In this document: piece after piece, positions 1 to 13,307 of the stretch | Layout of the letters: every line of letters starts with the position of its first letter | How positions within the stretch are numbered: the first letter of the stretch is position 1 | NCBI GenBank assembly: GCA_014529385.2 | Contig: CM043950.1 | Coordinates: 82,968,843-83,032,842 of the forward strand | Length of the DNA: 64,000 nt | Direction: 5' to 3' | Origin: Adiantum capillus-veneris | Taxonomy: Eukaryota > Streptophyta > Polypodiopsida > Polypodiales > Pteridaceae | Notes under the pieces: model-generated | What the model was told of the DNA's origin: nothing | What the model saw: the letters and a program-made list of their open reading frames with translations, nothing else | The model's database searches: none | Position numbers and translations under genes: made by a program

Positions 1-1631
1 CCCCTTGTCTGTGTTTTTTGTGTGTGTGAGTGCGCGCAGAGAGCACACATCCGAAGCAGCCGCCGTTGTAGCGTCAGTTTGTTGTAGAGCAACCCAGGCA
101 CAAGCTCACAAGCAGAGTCACAACAGTTTCTTCCAATATCTCATTAAAAGTTACTCCCCGGCTCCTATTCCAATTGGCATAGTTGGGGAGTTGTATGCAT
201 TGTAGTACATAGTTATTTACGTGTGACCACTCTCGAGGCATAGTTACCAAGCCAAATGACTGACAACTATGCCTGGTCTCACCATTGCCTCACTAAGTCC
301 CGAAAAAACTAACCAGTTTGTCCCACTCTGGCGTCGAAGTCAGTTTATAGATACAGAATTGAGGGACAAAAACAAGGAAGATATAGATCCTAATCTTGGA
401 TACAAAAACACAGGAAGGACCCAAACTTACGCATGCAATTTTCATTTCATCTACCTCGCTTCCCATGGTGTTGCATCTCAACATAAATACTATTCCCCTC
501 CCAATCTCCTTGCTCCTCTCTTGTAAGACTCCTATATAGTGATGATTTCATAGCCTTACAAAACATTAGCTCTTAGCAACCCGCATGTGACATTAACTCG
601 TACTCTTTTTGCACTACGACTACTATGTGTGTGTGTGTACGCACGTGCGTGCGCCTGTGTGCACATGAGCTATCCATGTTTTAAATAAAATACTTAAACA
701 CAAAGGAACCCTACGTTCAAAAGACGGTTGGCTCCAGACAACAAAGAAGTATCTACATAAAAACACCTATGTGTTAAAAATCTTTTAGTATATTTTAGTC
801 AATATGAGGATTCATTCTACCTATTGTATCGATTAGGACAAGAAGTAGGTCATCATCAAGGTTGGATTACAATTAACCTAAAAATCTTTAAGCAAGGATA
901 GAGCTCTTGCTTTCATCCATATAAACAAGACAACAGATTCATTAGCTGTAGATAGGTATTACAAGTTTCAAAGAGCCTATTGATTGTTATCCATGTCATC
1001 ACTTTAAACATAACTAGTTTAACTACTATTCTGCGAGTTTGTAATTTGTAAGAGTAAAGGCCTAAAAAAAGGTAGGCAATAGCCTCTTGAAAATTCCAAT
1101 TAACTGTTTTTTCTATATCATTATTTTTCTTTTTTTCATATAGTTTCAAGTATTTAAGAAAAAATCCCTCTTGGTTTCCAGCAAACAAGCCATGACCCTT
1201 TTTGATGCTCAAGGCCAAAATATCAAAATTTTATGTTCAAAAAAGGTATTCTAACATAAGTAATTTCAACAAATTCTTGAGCCATAACACCCTTTTGTAG
1301 ACAAAAGGACTTAACATAATCATACCTAATGGCATTCTTAATGGCTTCAAAAAAAAATAAAATGCACTGCCTTACACTTACATGGTGCAAGGAAACTAAA
1401 TGCTTAACAAAAGGTAAGGATGAAGAAATGAATACTAGGCCAATTCTTTATATGGATTTATATGCAGATGAAAAATCTTTTGACTTTCCATTTCCATGGG
1501 AATTTTCATTTCCCACTCACCTTTCACTTATGCATTTGAGATCTTTTGAAAGTATTTTTATTTTTCTGAGATTGGGAGACCCTACTCAAGATTACCACTC
1601 TTCCCCAAGCCAAAAGGAATCAACCTATACA
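1..1631. other. Intergenic stretch, no gene recognised
   Basis: I find no protein family, RNA gene or element boundary here. The open frames are short and of low complexity. A short alternating purine-pyrimidine tract lies at about 624-665 (TG/CA/CG steps). From about 1632 the sequence joins a tandem duplication. Confidence 0.5.
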
Positions 1632-2088
1632 TTTTTGGCCTACTAAGGGCCTTATATCCATATAGGTGAAGGTCGTCCAAATTTGTTTGCTTGACATTTG
1701 TCCCTTTTAAAATTGAAGAGAAAGAAAGCCATTCCTTTCAAATACTATTTTCCAAAGCTGCTTTCATTTTTTTTGGCATGCCGAAAAAGACTTTAAAGAA
1801 CAAAGAATTAAAGAGTATTAATAGGAGTTCGATCCATAATGTGAAGTATTGATTCACTATTTTTTGGCTTGCAAAGGCCTTAGTATCCATATGGGTGAAG
1901 TCATTCAAATTTGTTTGCTTAACAAGTGTCCCTTTAAAAATTGAAGAGAAAGAAGGCATCTCCTTTCAAATGCTATTTCCCAAAGCTACTTTCATATTTT
2001 TTTGGCATGCTAAAAAAACTAAAGAGCAAAGGATTAAAGAGTCTCCATAGGAGTTTGATCCAGATATCATGTGAAGTATTGATTCAAT
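1632..2088. repeat. Tandem duplication, about 228-bp unit, two diverged copies
   Basis: Positions 1632-1860 and 1861-2088 align along their length. Both contain a block reading GGCCTTA-TATCCATAT-GGTGAAG, then CAAATTTGTTTGCTT, then TGAAGAGAAAGAA, then TTTGGCATGC, then a GTGAAGTATTGATTCA end. The copies differ by many substitutions and small indels, so the duplication is old. No coding potential is shared between them. Confidence 0.75.
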
Positions 2089-3984
2089 TTTTTTTTAATA
2101 CTCTCACTTGTGAAGAATCCTTTTCTTTAAAAACTTCACCAAGATTCATTTTTGTAATTCATGGACTACAATTGTTTGAACTGCAAGGTACTTGTTATTG
2201 AGGTCTGAATTGCAAAGTACTTGTTATTGAGGTCCACTTAGTACAACCAATAGTGATGTATGAATGCTTTTCACCTCTGTGTGGAGGCTATGGCGGCTTT
2301 TTGAGATCGTTATGTTTATGGGCCAACAAGTATGTCCTCAAGTTATTAGTTGTGTGGATTCACAGCCATTGTCTTTAAGTAGTATTGTAGTTGATGTGCC
2401 ATGGTAGTGGGGGAGTGGGAAAGTGGCGATGTGCTTTGTGTCCCACAGAGGAACATAGAGGGATATGACCTTCTTGCATGCATTTTGATGATTTAGGCTT
2501 GATGTCTCATGGCATGCAAGTATTATTTTGGTAGTGGAATAAATAAGTCCCCATCAGCCTTCATTGTAAGTGAATTTGATTGAAGGTACTATATAGTACA
2601 AGGGAGCTATCCCATGGTGTGATATTTAAGATAGAAAATTTTACATAGTAGGAGTGGCTATCTATGGTGAGCTCTATATGGGGATATGGTGTGTGAAACA
2701 ACCCTCCATCCTTCTCTCACTAGGTGGTGGTATTCCAAGGGGGCATTAGGCCCCCTTAGGGACCTGGTGCCCTCCATCTAACATGGTAAGTGACTTCCTG
2801 GGTAGGTGAGAATTGGTGTGTGGGTTGATAGCTTTTCACGATGGATGATCTCATATCATTTCTTTATGTTAATTGAATAGACAATATGTGTTTGTGGGGC
2901 TAAGTTGATTACAACATCATATAGAGAATCAATGACCAACCATGATTGAATTTCCAAGTGATAGCATAGAAGTGATTGTTGGTTGAGTAGGTGTGATTAT
3001 CTTTTGATAATAGGTATGCATGTTTTTAGTATGCATGCTAGTAGTAGAGGTATGCTAGAAAAGCAACACCTTGCCCCATTAATGATCTATCTAAAGGCAT
3101 TTTTGTGGGCCTTATAATTGGACATTAGGTAGGGTATTCGGTGTCCACTTGGTATTTAGAGCAAAACCTATATATGTGATTGAAACTTCCTTTTGGTGCT
3201 AATTGTTGTGGTAATAAGTTTTCCTCACGTACTCTTTTGTGGGGTTCTTCAATCATGTAGGATAGGATTCTTGGGGGCCTTGTCCAAGCATGTGATATAG
3301 TATGACATTTTCAATTGGTTAGCTACATGGTTTGTGTGGGGGATGGACTTGATGAACTTCTGCCTGTGTAAAAGGAGTTCACAAAAGCTCCAAAATAGAG
3401 TCTTGATAGAGTGTGTAGACAAGTGGCTTGGTGGGTGTGTGTGTGTGTCACAACCTTATGCAAATGAGAGACAAATTTAGTGCCTACGATCACGTTGGAG
3501 GCATTGAGAAAGCTACATCAAATGGTGTTGGCAATTGTTGTGGGCAATGATCTTTAAGATAGGTCTTAAGTTAATGTTGCAAGAGTCATTGAGCAACATC
3601 GCTTGATGTGATTGTTTGTAGAATTCATTTATGGACTTAGTGGATAATGATTGGGTTTGAGGTCCCATCCTCAATGGCTAGAAGAAGTTTCATGTTGGTT
3701 TCATTAGTGCCAATGTAATGTCGGAGAGCTGCAAAAGAATATTACATGTACCCTTTATTTGGTTTCTCAAGAGCACCTTGCCCTAGGAAGGATCTCTTAA
3801 AGGTTTTCTTGAAGAGTTGGTCAATCCCATACTTTCTTTTAAAATGATGAAAGGCAACCAATAGCATCTTTGGGGACGTTCTCTTAAAGAGTTGGGCACT
3901 CTCACACTCCCTTCTAAAAGGCTACCACTCTAAGAAGAATCTTGTGACCATTGATCTACAACCTTTCCACAATATTCACTATTG

Positions 3985-3986
<2 letters not shown>
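2089..3986. other. Intergenic stretch, no gene recognised
   Basis: No recognisable coding family in either strand. A small imperfect duplication of a roughly 28-bp unit (ACTTGTTATTGAGGTC repeated) lies at 2193-2248. The rest is AT-rich and TG-rich sequence that could be old LTR or transposon debris, but I cannot identify it. Confidence 0.5.

Positions 3987-4027
<41 letters not shown>
3987..4027. repeat. (CT)n microsatellite
   Basis: Uninterrupted CT dinucleotide run of about 41 bp. Confidence 0.95.
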
Positions 4028-4031
<4 letters not shown>

Positions 4032-4327
4032 GGATGTTGTCATCAATTCCCTATAGAATAAATCCACCTCTAACTTCTCAAGTTATCTATGTTTTCCCTT
4101 CTTTTATTTGCTACCAAATATCTCCTCCAGCTCATATATGCACTCAAGTTTTCCAAAAGTGCAGGAGGACAATATAAAGGCTCCATATAGCCCGATGTGT
4201 GTGAGGCCTCACTCTTTAATGAATCTTGTGCATAAGTATCTTTGGCAATTTCAAGAGTTGCAAACTCTCCTCACAGACGTTGCTTACGTTTTCAATTAGC
4301 TCTACAACATCTTTTTTAATGAAAGCT

Positions 4328-4672
4328 TCACGCTTCCTCTAAGAGCCATGCCTCCTTAGAGGACGCTCCTTCAATCACCAAGGTAGCTCCATGTTTGTGT
4401 AGAGTCACTACAGGAGAAGGAGTAGCAGGCACATTCCATGTGACCACCTTGTAGTCATTGCAATCCTTTACTATGGCTCTAGATCTACGTAGTTGATACA
4501 AGGGAGGGAGAAGCAGCACCCAATTTCTCCATGTGGTCACTAGCTTGCTATATTGATATCCATTACCAGCTAACTGGGGCTTCAATGCATCACCTTGTCT
4601 CCTTGCTCCCCCTACTTGTTGCCACACCTTTGTAGCATGCATGCAATACCTCTTTTCTCTATTTCTTAGCAC
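4328..4672 (-). CDS. Hypothetical ORF, 114 codons
   Basis: An open frame of 114 codons with an ATG, no recognised domain, membrane segment or motif. It reads as mixed Leu/Val/Trp-containing protein without low-complexity bias. It lies in a stretch (4028-4875) with no other identifiable element and ends shortly upstream of the truncated LINE copy. It may be a chance frame or decayed transposon coding sequence; nothing in the sequence distinguishes these. Confidence 0.2.
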   Translation of the reverse strand: MLRNREKRYCMHATKVWQQVGGARRQGDALKPQLAGNGYQYSKLVTTWRNWVLLLPPLYQLRRSRAIVKDCNDYKVVTWNVPATPSPVVTLHKHGATLVIEGASSKEAWLLEEA

Positions 4673-4892
4673 AAAACAAAGTGAGTAGGTGCCCCCAATT
4701 CATGAAAAATAAAAAAAATCATTAGCTACCAAGATTTTAGTTTGGTGGAAATAAACCAAAGAATATTTAGTGACAGATCGGTTCCTTGAAAATTTATTTT
4801 ATGAGAATGAAATGATTGTTATAAAATTGTCTCTCTCTCTCCCCCCCCCACACCAGCTTGGATAGCAGTAATGTGGGCACCCTTTTTTGTAG

Positions 4893-5520
4893 TTGGCTGC
4901 TACATTCCTCATAATGATTCCCCCTTTTTATGTCTTTATGGATAAAGATCAGCCATTTGTTGATTTAGAGGAGGACATTGCTTATTTTAAAGGCAAAGGT
5001 GGTGTTGTTGTCTTTACAAATATGAATGCATGTGCAAAAACATTGCAAGACGATACACAACAATTTGATATGCCATACATTTCAAGAGAGTTGGAGGAAG
5101 TTCACTTATATGATCATACTTCAATGGATGAGAAAGAGATGGATCACTATGGAAAGCTACTTCTGCACGTGAAATAGTATGGGTATGCTTATTGCAAATG
5201 ATGTATTTTTATGGAGTGGAACCAATGGATTTACATGTAAAAAACACAATGGTGATAATGTAAGCTACTCTTTAAAGACATCATGTATCGCATAAAAAGT
5301 TTTGTGTTTGGTCAATGGAGCCCAGAATCAGACCATCAAACCCTATGTATTGACCTTGCACGTGGAGAAACAATTAAGTATGAAAATATTTGTCAAAGTG
5401 TTGAAAACTTGTCTCTTTGTATGGATTTCAAACTAATGCATATTGAAATGGTCAAGCAAAAGATGTGGACGAGAAATCTCCAACATGATGCACAATTTGG
5501 AAACTAAATGGGAAGCTTTC
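4893..5520 (+). pseudogene. LINE endonuclease domain remnant
   Basis: Residues read as the C-terminal half of an APE-type (exonuclease-endonuclease-phosphatase) LINE endonuclease that would nick target DNA. The block DLEEDIAYFKGKGGVVVF is followed by a degenerate NMNA motif in place of the family's G-D/E-x-N-A-R. The matching region of copy 2 (34230-34370) keeps GEMNAR. It is broken by stops and frame changes and has lost the N-terminal catalytic Glu region through truncation. Confidence 0.6.
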
Positions 5521-6109
5521 AAGAAATTTATTTGTTCTTGTGTGGCAAAGAATGCTTTGCCATTAAGCATGAAAAAGGTATCAACAAAGAAAATTACACA
5601 AGAGGTGATTTAATTAAGAGTATCAAAATGCTCAAAAGTCTTTAACAAAGTTATATGCAACTAAGAACAAAGATAACTATCAAATTCATTTTCATGGAGA
5701 CAAAACACTGGTCCAAATGAAGTAAAGAAGCTGGGAAGTTAAGTGCCAATTCTTTCAAGTCCAAGAAAAGGCACGTGCATGTGAAAGATTTTGGAGGAAT
5801 CTAAAGGGCCGGTGCGTTGATACTTTTGGTAAATTGAGTCTTATGAATATGATGATACACATTGTAAGCAACTATATGAGCAACCAAATGCCACTTTATG
5901 GTTCCCTCCCATGTATGTTCTATTTTTTTAGTAGTATTAGAGATATATGTAGTGGACTTAAAAAGTTAGCCATTTTCAAAGAAGAAGATGTTCAGGATAT
6001 CAAGCCAAAAATGAATAAATAGATGGGAGATTCATCAAATCACTGGATGTGTGATATGTTCAACCTTGCACTTCAACATGGTATGCCTTATGAGAGGATG
6101 TAAAGAATG

Positions 6110-7640
6110 TAAATAACTACCGAACTATGATTGTTGGGTCCCTTATGGAAAGGCTATTTGAATGCATAATGGAGATAAAATTGAGTGGATGGGCTAAAAA
6201 GACTCGAAAGCATGCAAAAGGACAAACAATTTTTTTTCAACATCATAGCACCATTGACCATCTTGTCACTCTTTGTATTCTCATGGAAGAAAGCCAACTG
6301 AAAGGTAAGCAATTGTATTGTTGCTTTTTGGAATTGCACGTAATAATTTGTGGAGAAGGATGGAAGAACTCCAAGTACCAAGTGGGCTTGCGGTTTTTCA
6401 AATCTATGAGGTGATATGTCGATTATGCATGGGGAGAGGAATTTCACATTGTTTTGCAAGCACTATTGGGGTTAAACAAGGATTTCCATTGTCACCAATA
6501 CTCTTTGGTCTATGCATTGATCAATTGTAAGAAATGGTACTTGCCTTGATGCAAAAAGGAGGCATTGAAGAGGTTACTATTTGCAATGCACTAATCACAC
6601 TTTTTTTTAATGTGGCTGCAGTGTTTCTATCACATATTGCAATAGATGCACAAAAGCTTATGGTTTGTAAGGTACCCACTTTCTTTTCTACTAAAGTTAG
6701 CATTCTTTTATTATAAATGGCTAAAGGGAAATCCAAATTGGGTGAGTTATGATACTTTATGAATCTTAAGTTGAGCATTACTTCATGCAAAAAAAATCTA
6801 CTTTGAAGTCGGACTAATCTAGAGCCTTGAAACCTAGACTGGAATTTTACTAGAACCTTAAAATTTTGCAAATCTTTGGGAAAATTTAAGAACTAAAAAT
6901 ATGCAATCCTATTGGCTAGAATGGATAAGAAATCACATGGGTTGCACATGGTGCCACATTGGGACACTGTGGCTCTCAGATGAAGCATGGAAGCTATTGC
7001 AAGGCCCAAAAGCCCTGAACTTGACGAGTAGGGTAATGTCCACTCGTTCTCTCTCAATATATGGAAATAGGGTTAGAGATTTATAACAATTAGCACATAC
7101 TTCATATTAATTAGATGGGGACCTCACATGGTTGTCCTTGAAAACTTTTTCTAGCATAGTGTGCTAGTTGTGAATGAATCCAAAAGGTGAAGCCATGCAT
7201 TATGTACAACAATGAGACACTTGAAGTTGTTGAGAGCTTTAAGTACCTTAGCCTTGAGGTTCTAGCCAATTACAAGTGGTATGAATGTGATATGTATCAT
7301 TTGGAAGCTAGGAAGAGAGCACACTATACATTTGAGCACATGTGTAATGATCTCAAGTGTTGGGGGTTCTCAAGTACCTTTTGACACATTGCTCAAACGC
7401 TAATTGGAAATAGCATTTTCATACAAATTTTTTTCAAGTAAGACACATACACCATATATGCTCCTACTGCATGAGTTGAGATCTCTTCCAATTGAGGTTA
7501 TGGGCATGGAAAGGGTTGTGGAATACATGATAAAGATGCATAAAAACCCCTCACATCTGACCTCCTACAATGTCTGGGAGGCAATGAAAAATTTCAAAGG
7601 ACACGTAAAAGCAAGATATTGAGCACGTGATGGATGCATG
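6110..7640 (+). pseudogene. LINE reverse transcriptase remnant
   Basis: Reading across several frames gives non-LTR reverse transcriptase motifs: NNYRTM near the start, a STIDHLVTL block, then GVKQGFPLSP at about 6465-6500, and a downstream FKYLSLEV block typical of the thumb side. Each matches the better preserved copy at 36344-37450. The catalytic YADD box is not recoverable: the equivalent region (about 6600-6650) carries deletions and a frameshift. Product would prime reverse transcription at a nicked target; this copy cannot. Confidence 0.65.
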
Positions 7641-7978
7641 ACATAAAGAAGTTCTTTGGGAGATAGAATGCATTAAACTTTCTATATGATTCCTCAATAG
7701 ACTCGCAAATGAATCTCAAATGAATGAAGCTATTCTACAATGCCAATGTATTATTTCTTGGGAGGAATCTGGTTGGTCACACTTCATACATTGTGCTACC
7801 CATGTTGCCTCCAACTACAAAACCATGTTCTTCATTGGAAGAGGAAACTATACTCACCCTAACATGCTTGAGTCTCTTCTCTTGTCTGTGATACATACTA
7901 TCACAACAATTTGGCTTAGCTCCCACTCCCTTCAATGCGAGACAAAGTGTTGGCAAAATGGAGAAGAGCTACATTGAG

Positions 7979-8198
7979 TATGCACATTATGCTCATTGCA
8001 AGTTCGAGAGTCTCAATACCACACACTACTAAAGTGCTCAGCTTGTCCTCACATCTGAACTTACTTTCCTCACATTTTCAACCATGACTATGCACATTAT
8101 GCTCACTGCAAGTTTGAGAGTCTAAGTACCACACACTTCTAGAGTGCTCATCTTGCACTCAAATCTGAACTTACTTTCCTCACATTTTCAACCATGAC
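7979..8198 (+). repeat. 110-bp tandem duplication in the LINE 3' region
   Basis: Two adjacent 110-bp units (7979-8088 and 8089-8198), each starting TATGCACATTATGCTCA and ending CAACCATGAC. LINE copy 2 has a single unit at the matching place (from about 37945), so the duplication is private to copy 1. Confidence 0.85.
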
Positions 8199-8370
8199 TT
8201 AGACCTACACACTTTCCTCTCCCAATCACAATTTGGAGTCTCTATTGCAATTCTCATCACCACAATATGAGAGCATTGAGAATCACTCATCAACCCCACA
8301 TATAGTACATCACACGTATCTTTGGTCCCATAGGTCATATTTGACCCCCAAAGATGATAATAAAATATCT

Positions 8371-8372
<2 letters not shown>

Positions 8373-8405
<33 letters not shown>
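8373..8405. repeat. (GT)n microsatellite
   Basis: GT run of about 33 bp lying about 20 bp beyond the 3' end of LINE copy 1. Confidence 0.95.
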
Positions 8406-8406
<1 letters not shown>

Positions 8407-8942
8407 ACGCACACGTGCAAGGCAAGAGTTTTAGTTGTATAAGACTAAGTGGTGAGCCATGTACTTGATAGAGTGGTTTAAATTTTTGGTTAAGGATAAG
8501 CAAAGGGTACTTCTCTGAGAGCACACATCATGGATGATATGGAGCCACTATAGGCGCTTCACCATGAACAAAAAACTCTTGGGTGAGTGCATGGGTAGCA
8601 GAGGAACCATATGAGGCAAAGCAAGTTGGCAATGGTGGCTAGGTGGATGGTGGCATCGCTGCATTCATGGTAGCCAGTGCACATGCAATGACAATAGAAT
8701 CAAATGGGTCTTGAGAACAAAGTGTTACCATATATATGTGGTAGTGATGTCTGTGAACACACTTAGGACCGCCACATCATTTTTTTCTCACTAGGAGGAT
8801 TTGCCCCCCGTATACACCCATCACTCTAGGTCTAACTTATCTTTCCATTGTGCACTAAGTAATACTACTCTCTATTGTGTGCCTTTAATCTTCTTTGTCT
8901 TCTCCAAGCTATGTGTGTTTCCTTGGAACCCTATTTCCAACA
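8406..8942 (+). repeat. Probable 5' LTR (3' part) of a Ty1/copia element
   Basis: The sequence ends ..CCAACA immediately before an initiator-Met primer-binding site, as an LTR should (terminal CA). A TATA-like ATATATAT block lies near 8731. The 5' end of the LTR is not identified and no matching 3' LTR is present in the window, so the left boundary is approximate. Confidence 0.5.
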
Positions 8943-8943
8943 A

Positions 8944-8956
8944 TTGGTATCAGAGC
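8944..8956 (+). promoter_or_regulatory. Primer-binding site, initiator-Met tRNA type
   Basis: TTGGTATCAGAGC, the standard plant copia primer-binding motif, two bases after the LTR terminal CA. It would pair with the 3' end of initiator tRNA-Met to prime minus-strand DNA synthesis. Confidence 0.85.
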
Positions 8957-9236
8957 AGGTTGCATCCTCTTGGCCATAGTTGCCAGCACATGCATGCTCA
9001 CTTTCTGGGTGAGCTTTGATGAGTCAGCTTGTAGAGCTTGGTTTGCTCAAAAATTTCATTCGGGCTTATTTCAGCCTTCGTTCCCATTACATGAAGTACT
9101 GTGCAGGTACTTTCATCCTTTTGAGTAGGCTCTCTATCAATAATATTTTCTGCATGAGAAGTCCCTTACCATTTTTTAGTCCTGGTTTGTTTCTCCTCTT
9201 ATTGGGTAGTCTTTACATTAGGTGCAGGCACTCGCG

Positions 9237-9850
9237 ATGGCTAACAAAAACACATATGTGTTCAAGATGTTTGCTGCTGAGGATAATTGGACGAGGACAA
9301 TTACACAATGCGGGCTTACATGATGCAGCATGTTCTTGCATCTAAGGGAGTTTGGAATGTTGTGCAAGGCATTTATGTGCATCCTAATTTTGTGGATGTA
9401 GGTAACGTTGAGGATGTTGCAAGTTTTGGTGGCAGGATTGCTGCTGCTAGAGCTGTTTTGCCTACGCTTGAGCAGGTTCATTGAGATGTTAGATGCACAA
9501 GATCATGAATTAATTGCATTATCTGTGAAGTGTACTTTTACTCCTCACATTCACTCAGCTAAATCAGATAAACAAGCTTGGGATATTCTGGCTAGTCTTT
9601 ATGCAAGTCGCAACAATGAGGCTAAAATGCCATTGCTACATAAACAGTTGGAGTCGAAGATTATGCATGAGGAAGATGACATGGACACTTTCCTTGCTAG
9701 TATCAAGGATATAAATGAGAAACTCATTTTTGCAAGCAAAGTCATTTAAGACATTTCCCTTGTGCAGACTGTTCTTGATGCATTTCCAGATTCTTACCAA
9801 ACTTTTGGTAGTACTTGGAGACTTATGACCCAAGGAAATCCTGATGTTAT
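9237..9850 (+). pseudogene. Ty1/copia gag (UBN2-type) remnant
   Basis: Starts at ATG 9237 (MANKNTYVFKMF..), then a frameshift near 9285 leads into a frame reading YTMRAYMMQHVLASKGVW, and a further frame change near 9475 leads into the core DKQAWDILASLYASRNNEAK followed by LHKQLESKIMHEEDDMDTFL. This layout is that of copia-type gag polypeptides that package element RNA. A degenerate CHYC half zinc knuckle appears near 10079. Stops and shifts make it nonfunctional. Confidence 0.8.
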
Positions 9851-10190
9851 CAAGTTTGATGCATAATGCACATTGCTATTGCAAGAGTCACTTTTAAGAA
9901 ATAATAGGGATAAACATCATGTATTTGAATAGGCTTTTATTGCTACTCAAAGAAAAGGTGGTAACAACAATGTAGCCAATTCTCATGGTTCTTCAAGTGG
10001 AAAATCACTTGTTCCTAATGCTTCTACTGGCAACACCTCGTTTGCAAATTTTGGTGAAAAGGGACAAAAGTAGATGCATTGTCATTATTGCAAGGCAAGG
10101 CAAAAGAGTCCAAGAAGAAAGAAGCTAGTTCCACTACAAGTGCAGCTATTGTAGAATCTTCTGTGAAAGTAGATTGTGATACATATGTAG

Positions 10191-10646
10191 ATGATGCAGA
10201 GTGGGCATTTAGGTGCAAAATGCACTTATGATCCTTCTGTCCATGATGCATGTATGTTACTTGCTACAGATTCTCATGTGTGGTACCTTGATAGTGGTGC
10301 TACAAAGCACATTACATCACAACTTGACTTATTTACCTCTCTCAAGGCTATCTCTCATGGGAATACATTCACTTGTGCCAACATTGTCTCTTATCCGGTC
10401 AAGGGAGTTGGAAAGATTGTGTTGACTACTGCAAATGGTAGTTCTTTCACACTTGTTGATGCACTCTATGTACTTTGGATTAAAAGGAACCTTTTGTCTG
10501 TATCTGCACTTGTTAGACTTGGTCTTGTTGTCAAATTTGTGGATAGATGTACAGCTCATGATCTTAGTTTTGGTGATGAAATTGTTGCATCTGGCATTTT
10601 ATGTCATGGGATGTATAAGCTCACTTTGCATGATAAGTGTGGGTAA
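10191..10646 (+). pseudogene. Ty1/copia protease and pre-integrase remnant
   Basis: A frame reading VWYLDSGATKHIT carries the retropepsin DSGA catalytic motif (about 10279-10320) in the exact context used by copia elements. It continues through NLLSVSALVRLGL and ends with CHGMYKLTLH, the start of the GAG-pre-integrase domain. Coding identity ends at about 10650, with no integrase or reverse transcriptase after it. The element is truncated next to the foldback element at 10690. Confidence 0.8.
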
Positions 10647-10689
10647 AATTTTTCAAATGCAATTGCAGCTTGTTGAGTAAAGCAAAAAG

Positions 10690-10980
10690 CCATGCAAAGT
10701 GACAAAAAAGGGGAGGGGAAAGAGCCCCGCGCGCGGATGATGGGAGGGCTCCATCCCCTCCCCTTTTTTTTCAAACTTTTTGGTTGGGGAAAGAGCCATG
10801 CGTAGCATCACCAATATGGACACCTCATTGATGCACGAGAGCGACTAAGAGAATGCACCTAAATGATGCACGAGAGCGATGAAGAGAACTCATAGCTAAA
10901 AAGTTTGAAAAAAAAGGGGAGGGGCTAGAGCCCTCCCATCATCCGCTCCAGCCCCTCCCCTTTTTTTTTGCTTTGCATGG
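10690..10980. mobile_element. Foldback MITE-like element, 291 bp
   Basis: Terminal inverted repeats begin CCATGCAAAG and end CTTTGCATGG. The left arm (10690-10785) is the reverse complement of the right arm (about 10888-10980), sharing GATGATGGGAGGGCTC and the run AAAAGGGGAGGGG. Each arm itself contains an inner inverted pair (AAAAGGGGAGGGG against CCCCTCCCCTTTT). The centre holds a short direct repeat (GATGCACGAGAGCGA twice). No coding sequence. A clear target duplication is not seen. Confidence 0.75.
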
Positions 10981-11070
10981 TTTGAGTGCGTTGACACTCT
11001 CTATCAAAGTTGCAATCTTGACAAACAAAGTTTGCATGAGATTACGCCTACATGGATCAGTTTCGAGCTA

Positions 11071-12469
<1,399 letters not shown>

Positions 12470-12521
<52 letters not shown>
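12470..12521. repeat. (CT)n microsatellite
   Basis: CT run of about 52 bp. Confidence 0.95.
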
Positions 12522-12525
<4 letters not shown>

Positions 12526-12717
12526 GCACATCATCATTAAGGACTTGTGTTGTCTTCACTAGAACACCACATTTGGCACTTATCCACTAAAGCATTGCCA
12601 AACAGAGTTCCCTCCCCCAACAGATTCTGTTTTTTGATATCATCATATATTTTCTCTCTTTTTTCAAGTGGTTGAATGCTAGAACAAGCTTTTAGAAGTG
12701 ACACATAGGTGACTACA

Positions 12718-13285
12718 TGTTAACCCTTGTGGCTCACGGACACCCTATCGCCTACCACGGACACCGTAACCGTATTATTTATTTAAGTAGAGTCAGGCAC
12801 CGGGCTTGTCGGTCCAATAGGGAAAGGTAGAGTGATCGCCGATGAGAGGCGCACTCTAACACGAACATGCTAGGGTTAGTTGGCTAAGCATGGGCGCCCA
12901 AGTGTGAATGGGGTGACCTCACATAAAAGCCAATTAAACCTAAAATTGAGTCATTCTCTCATTGTGCAATAGAAGCTGCTCTTGCTCCATCTCCACCTTC
13001 TCCTTCACCTTCTCCTTGTGTGTGTGCGTGAGAGAGAGAGAGAGAGAGAGAGAGTGTGAGAGTGTGTGTTCAATCGAGCGTTGCGGCGGCACGACGGCGG
13101 CGAGGCGGTTGAGCGCGGCGTAGCGGCGTCTCCCTCTTCTTCGCGGCGCGGGAATCCTTCATTCGCAACTACGCAGGAAGTTGAGTGACACACCGTTCTT
13201 CCTTGTGAGCTTGTCTATTGTATGACTGTGTGCTAGGAGCCTTTGTGGCTCGCACACGGCGTGTAGCAAGTCCCTAGCTTTGACA
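12718..13285 (+). repeat. 5' LTR of G1
   Basis: Starts TGTTAACCC and ends CTTTGACA. Aligned by eye with 29313-29863 it is about 96 percent identical; the main length difference lies in a (GA)n/(GT)n tract around 13015-13070. The CG-rich U5-like part (13070-13150) contains many CpG sites, several of which differ from the 3' LTR as C/T or G/A changes. Confidence 0.95.
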
Positions 13286-13289
13286 TTTT

Positions 13290-13307
13290 TGGCGCCGCTG
13301 CCGGGGA
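13290..13307 (+). promoter_or_regulatory. Primer-binding site, tRNA-Asp type
   Basis: TGGCGCCGCTGCCGGGGA lies five bases after the 5' LTR. It differs at one base from the complement of the plant tRNA-Asp 3' end as I know it (CCCCGGCAACGGCGCCA). This is a primer site used by several large plant gypsy lineages. Confidence 0.85.

Larger units (their letters stand above)
4876..8352 (+). mobile_element. LINE (non-LTR retrotransposon) copy 1, 5'-truncated
   Basis: Collinear at DNA level with LINE copy 2 (about 34201-38200) from the endonuclease region to the 3' end. Both share the stretch around CTACATTCCT..ATGATTCCCCC, the CTTCAACATGGTATG block, the reverse transcriptase region and a common 3' terminus ending CATATTTGACC. 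Copy 1 begins abruptly inside the endonuclease domain, as expected for incomplete target-primed reverse transcription. It lacks a poly(A) tail. Frames are heavily broken, so it is dead. No target-site duplication was identified with confidence. Confidence 0.8.

Noticed and set aside
624-665. Regulatory or Z-DNA element
   Set aside because: A short TG/CG/CA-alternating tract alone is not evidence of function.
8944-8956. tRNA gene from the TGGTATCAGAGC similarity
   Set aside because: Only the primer-pairing part is present with no cloverleaf; the same motif appears after other LTR ends (43689-43702, 44201-44213, 61298-61310).
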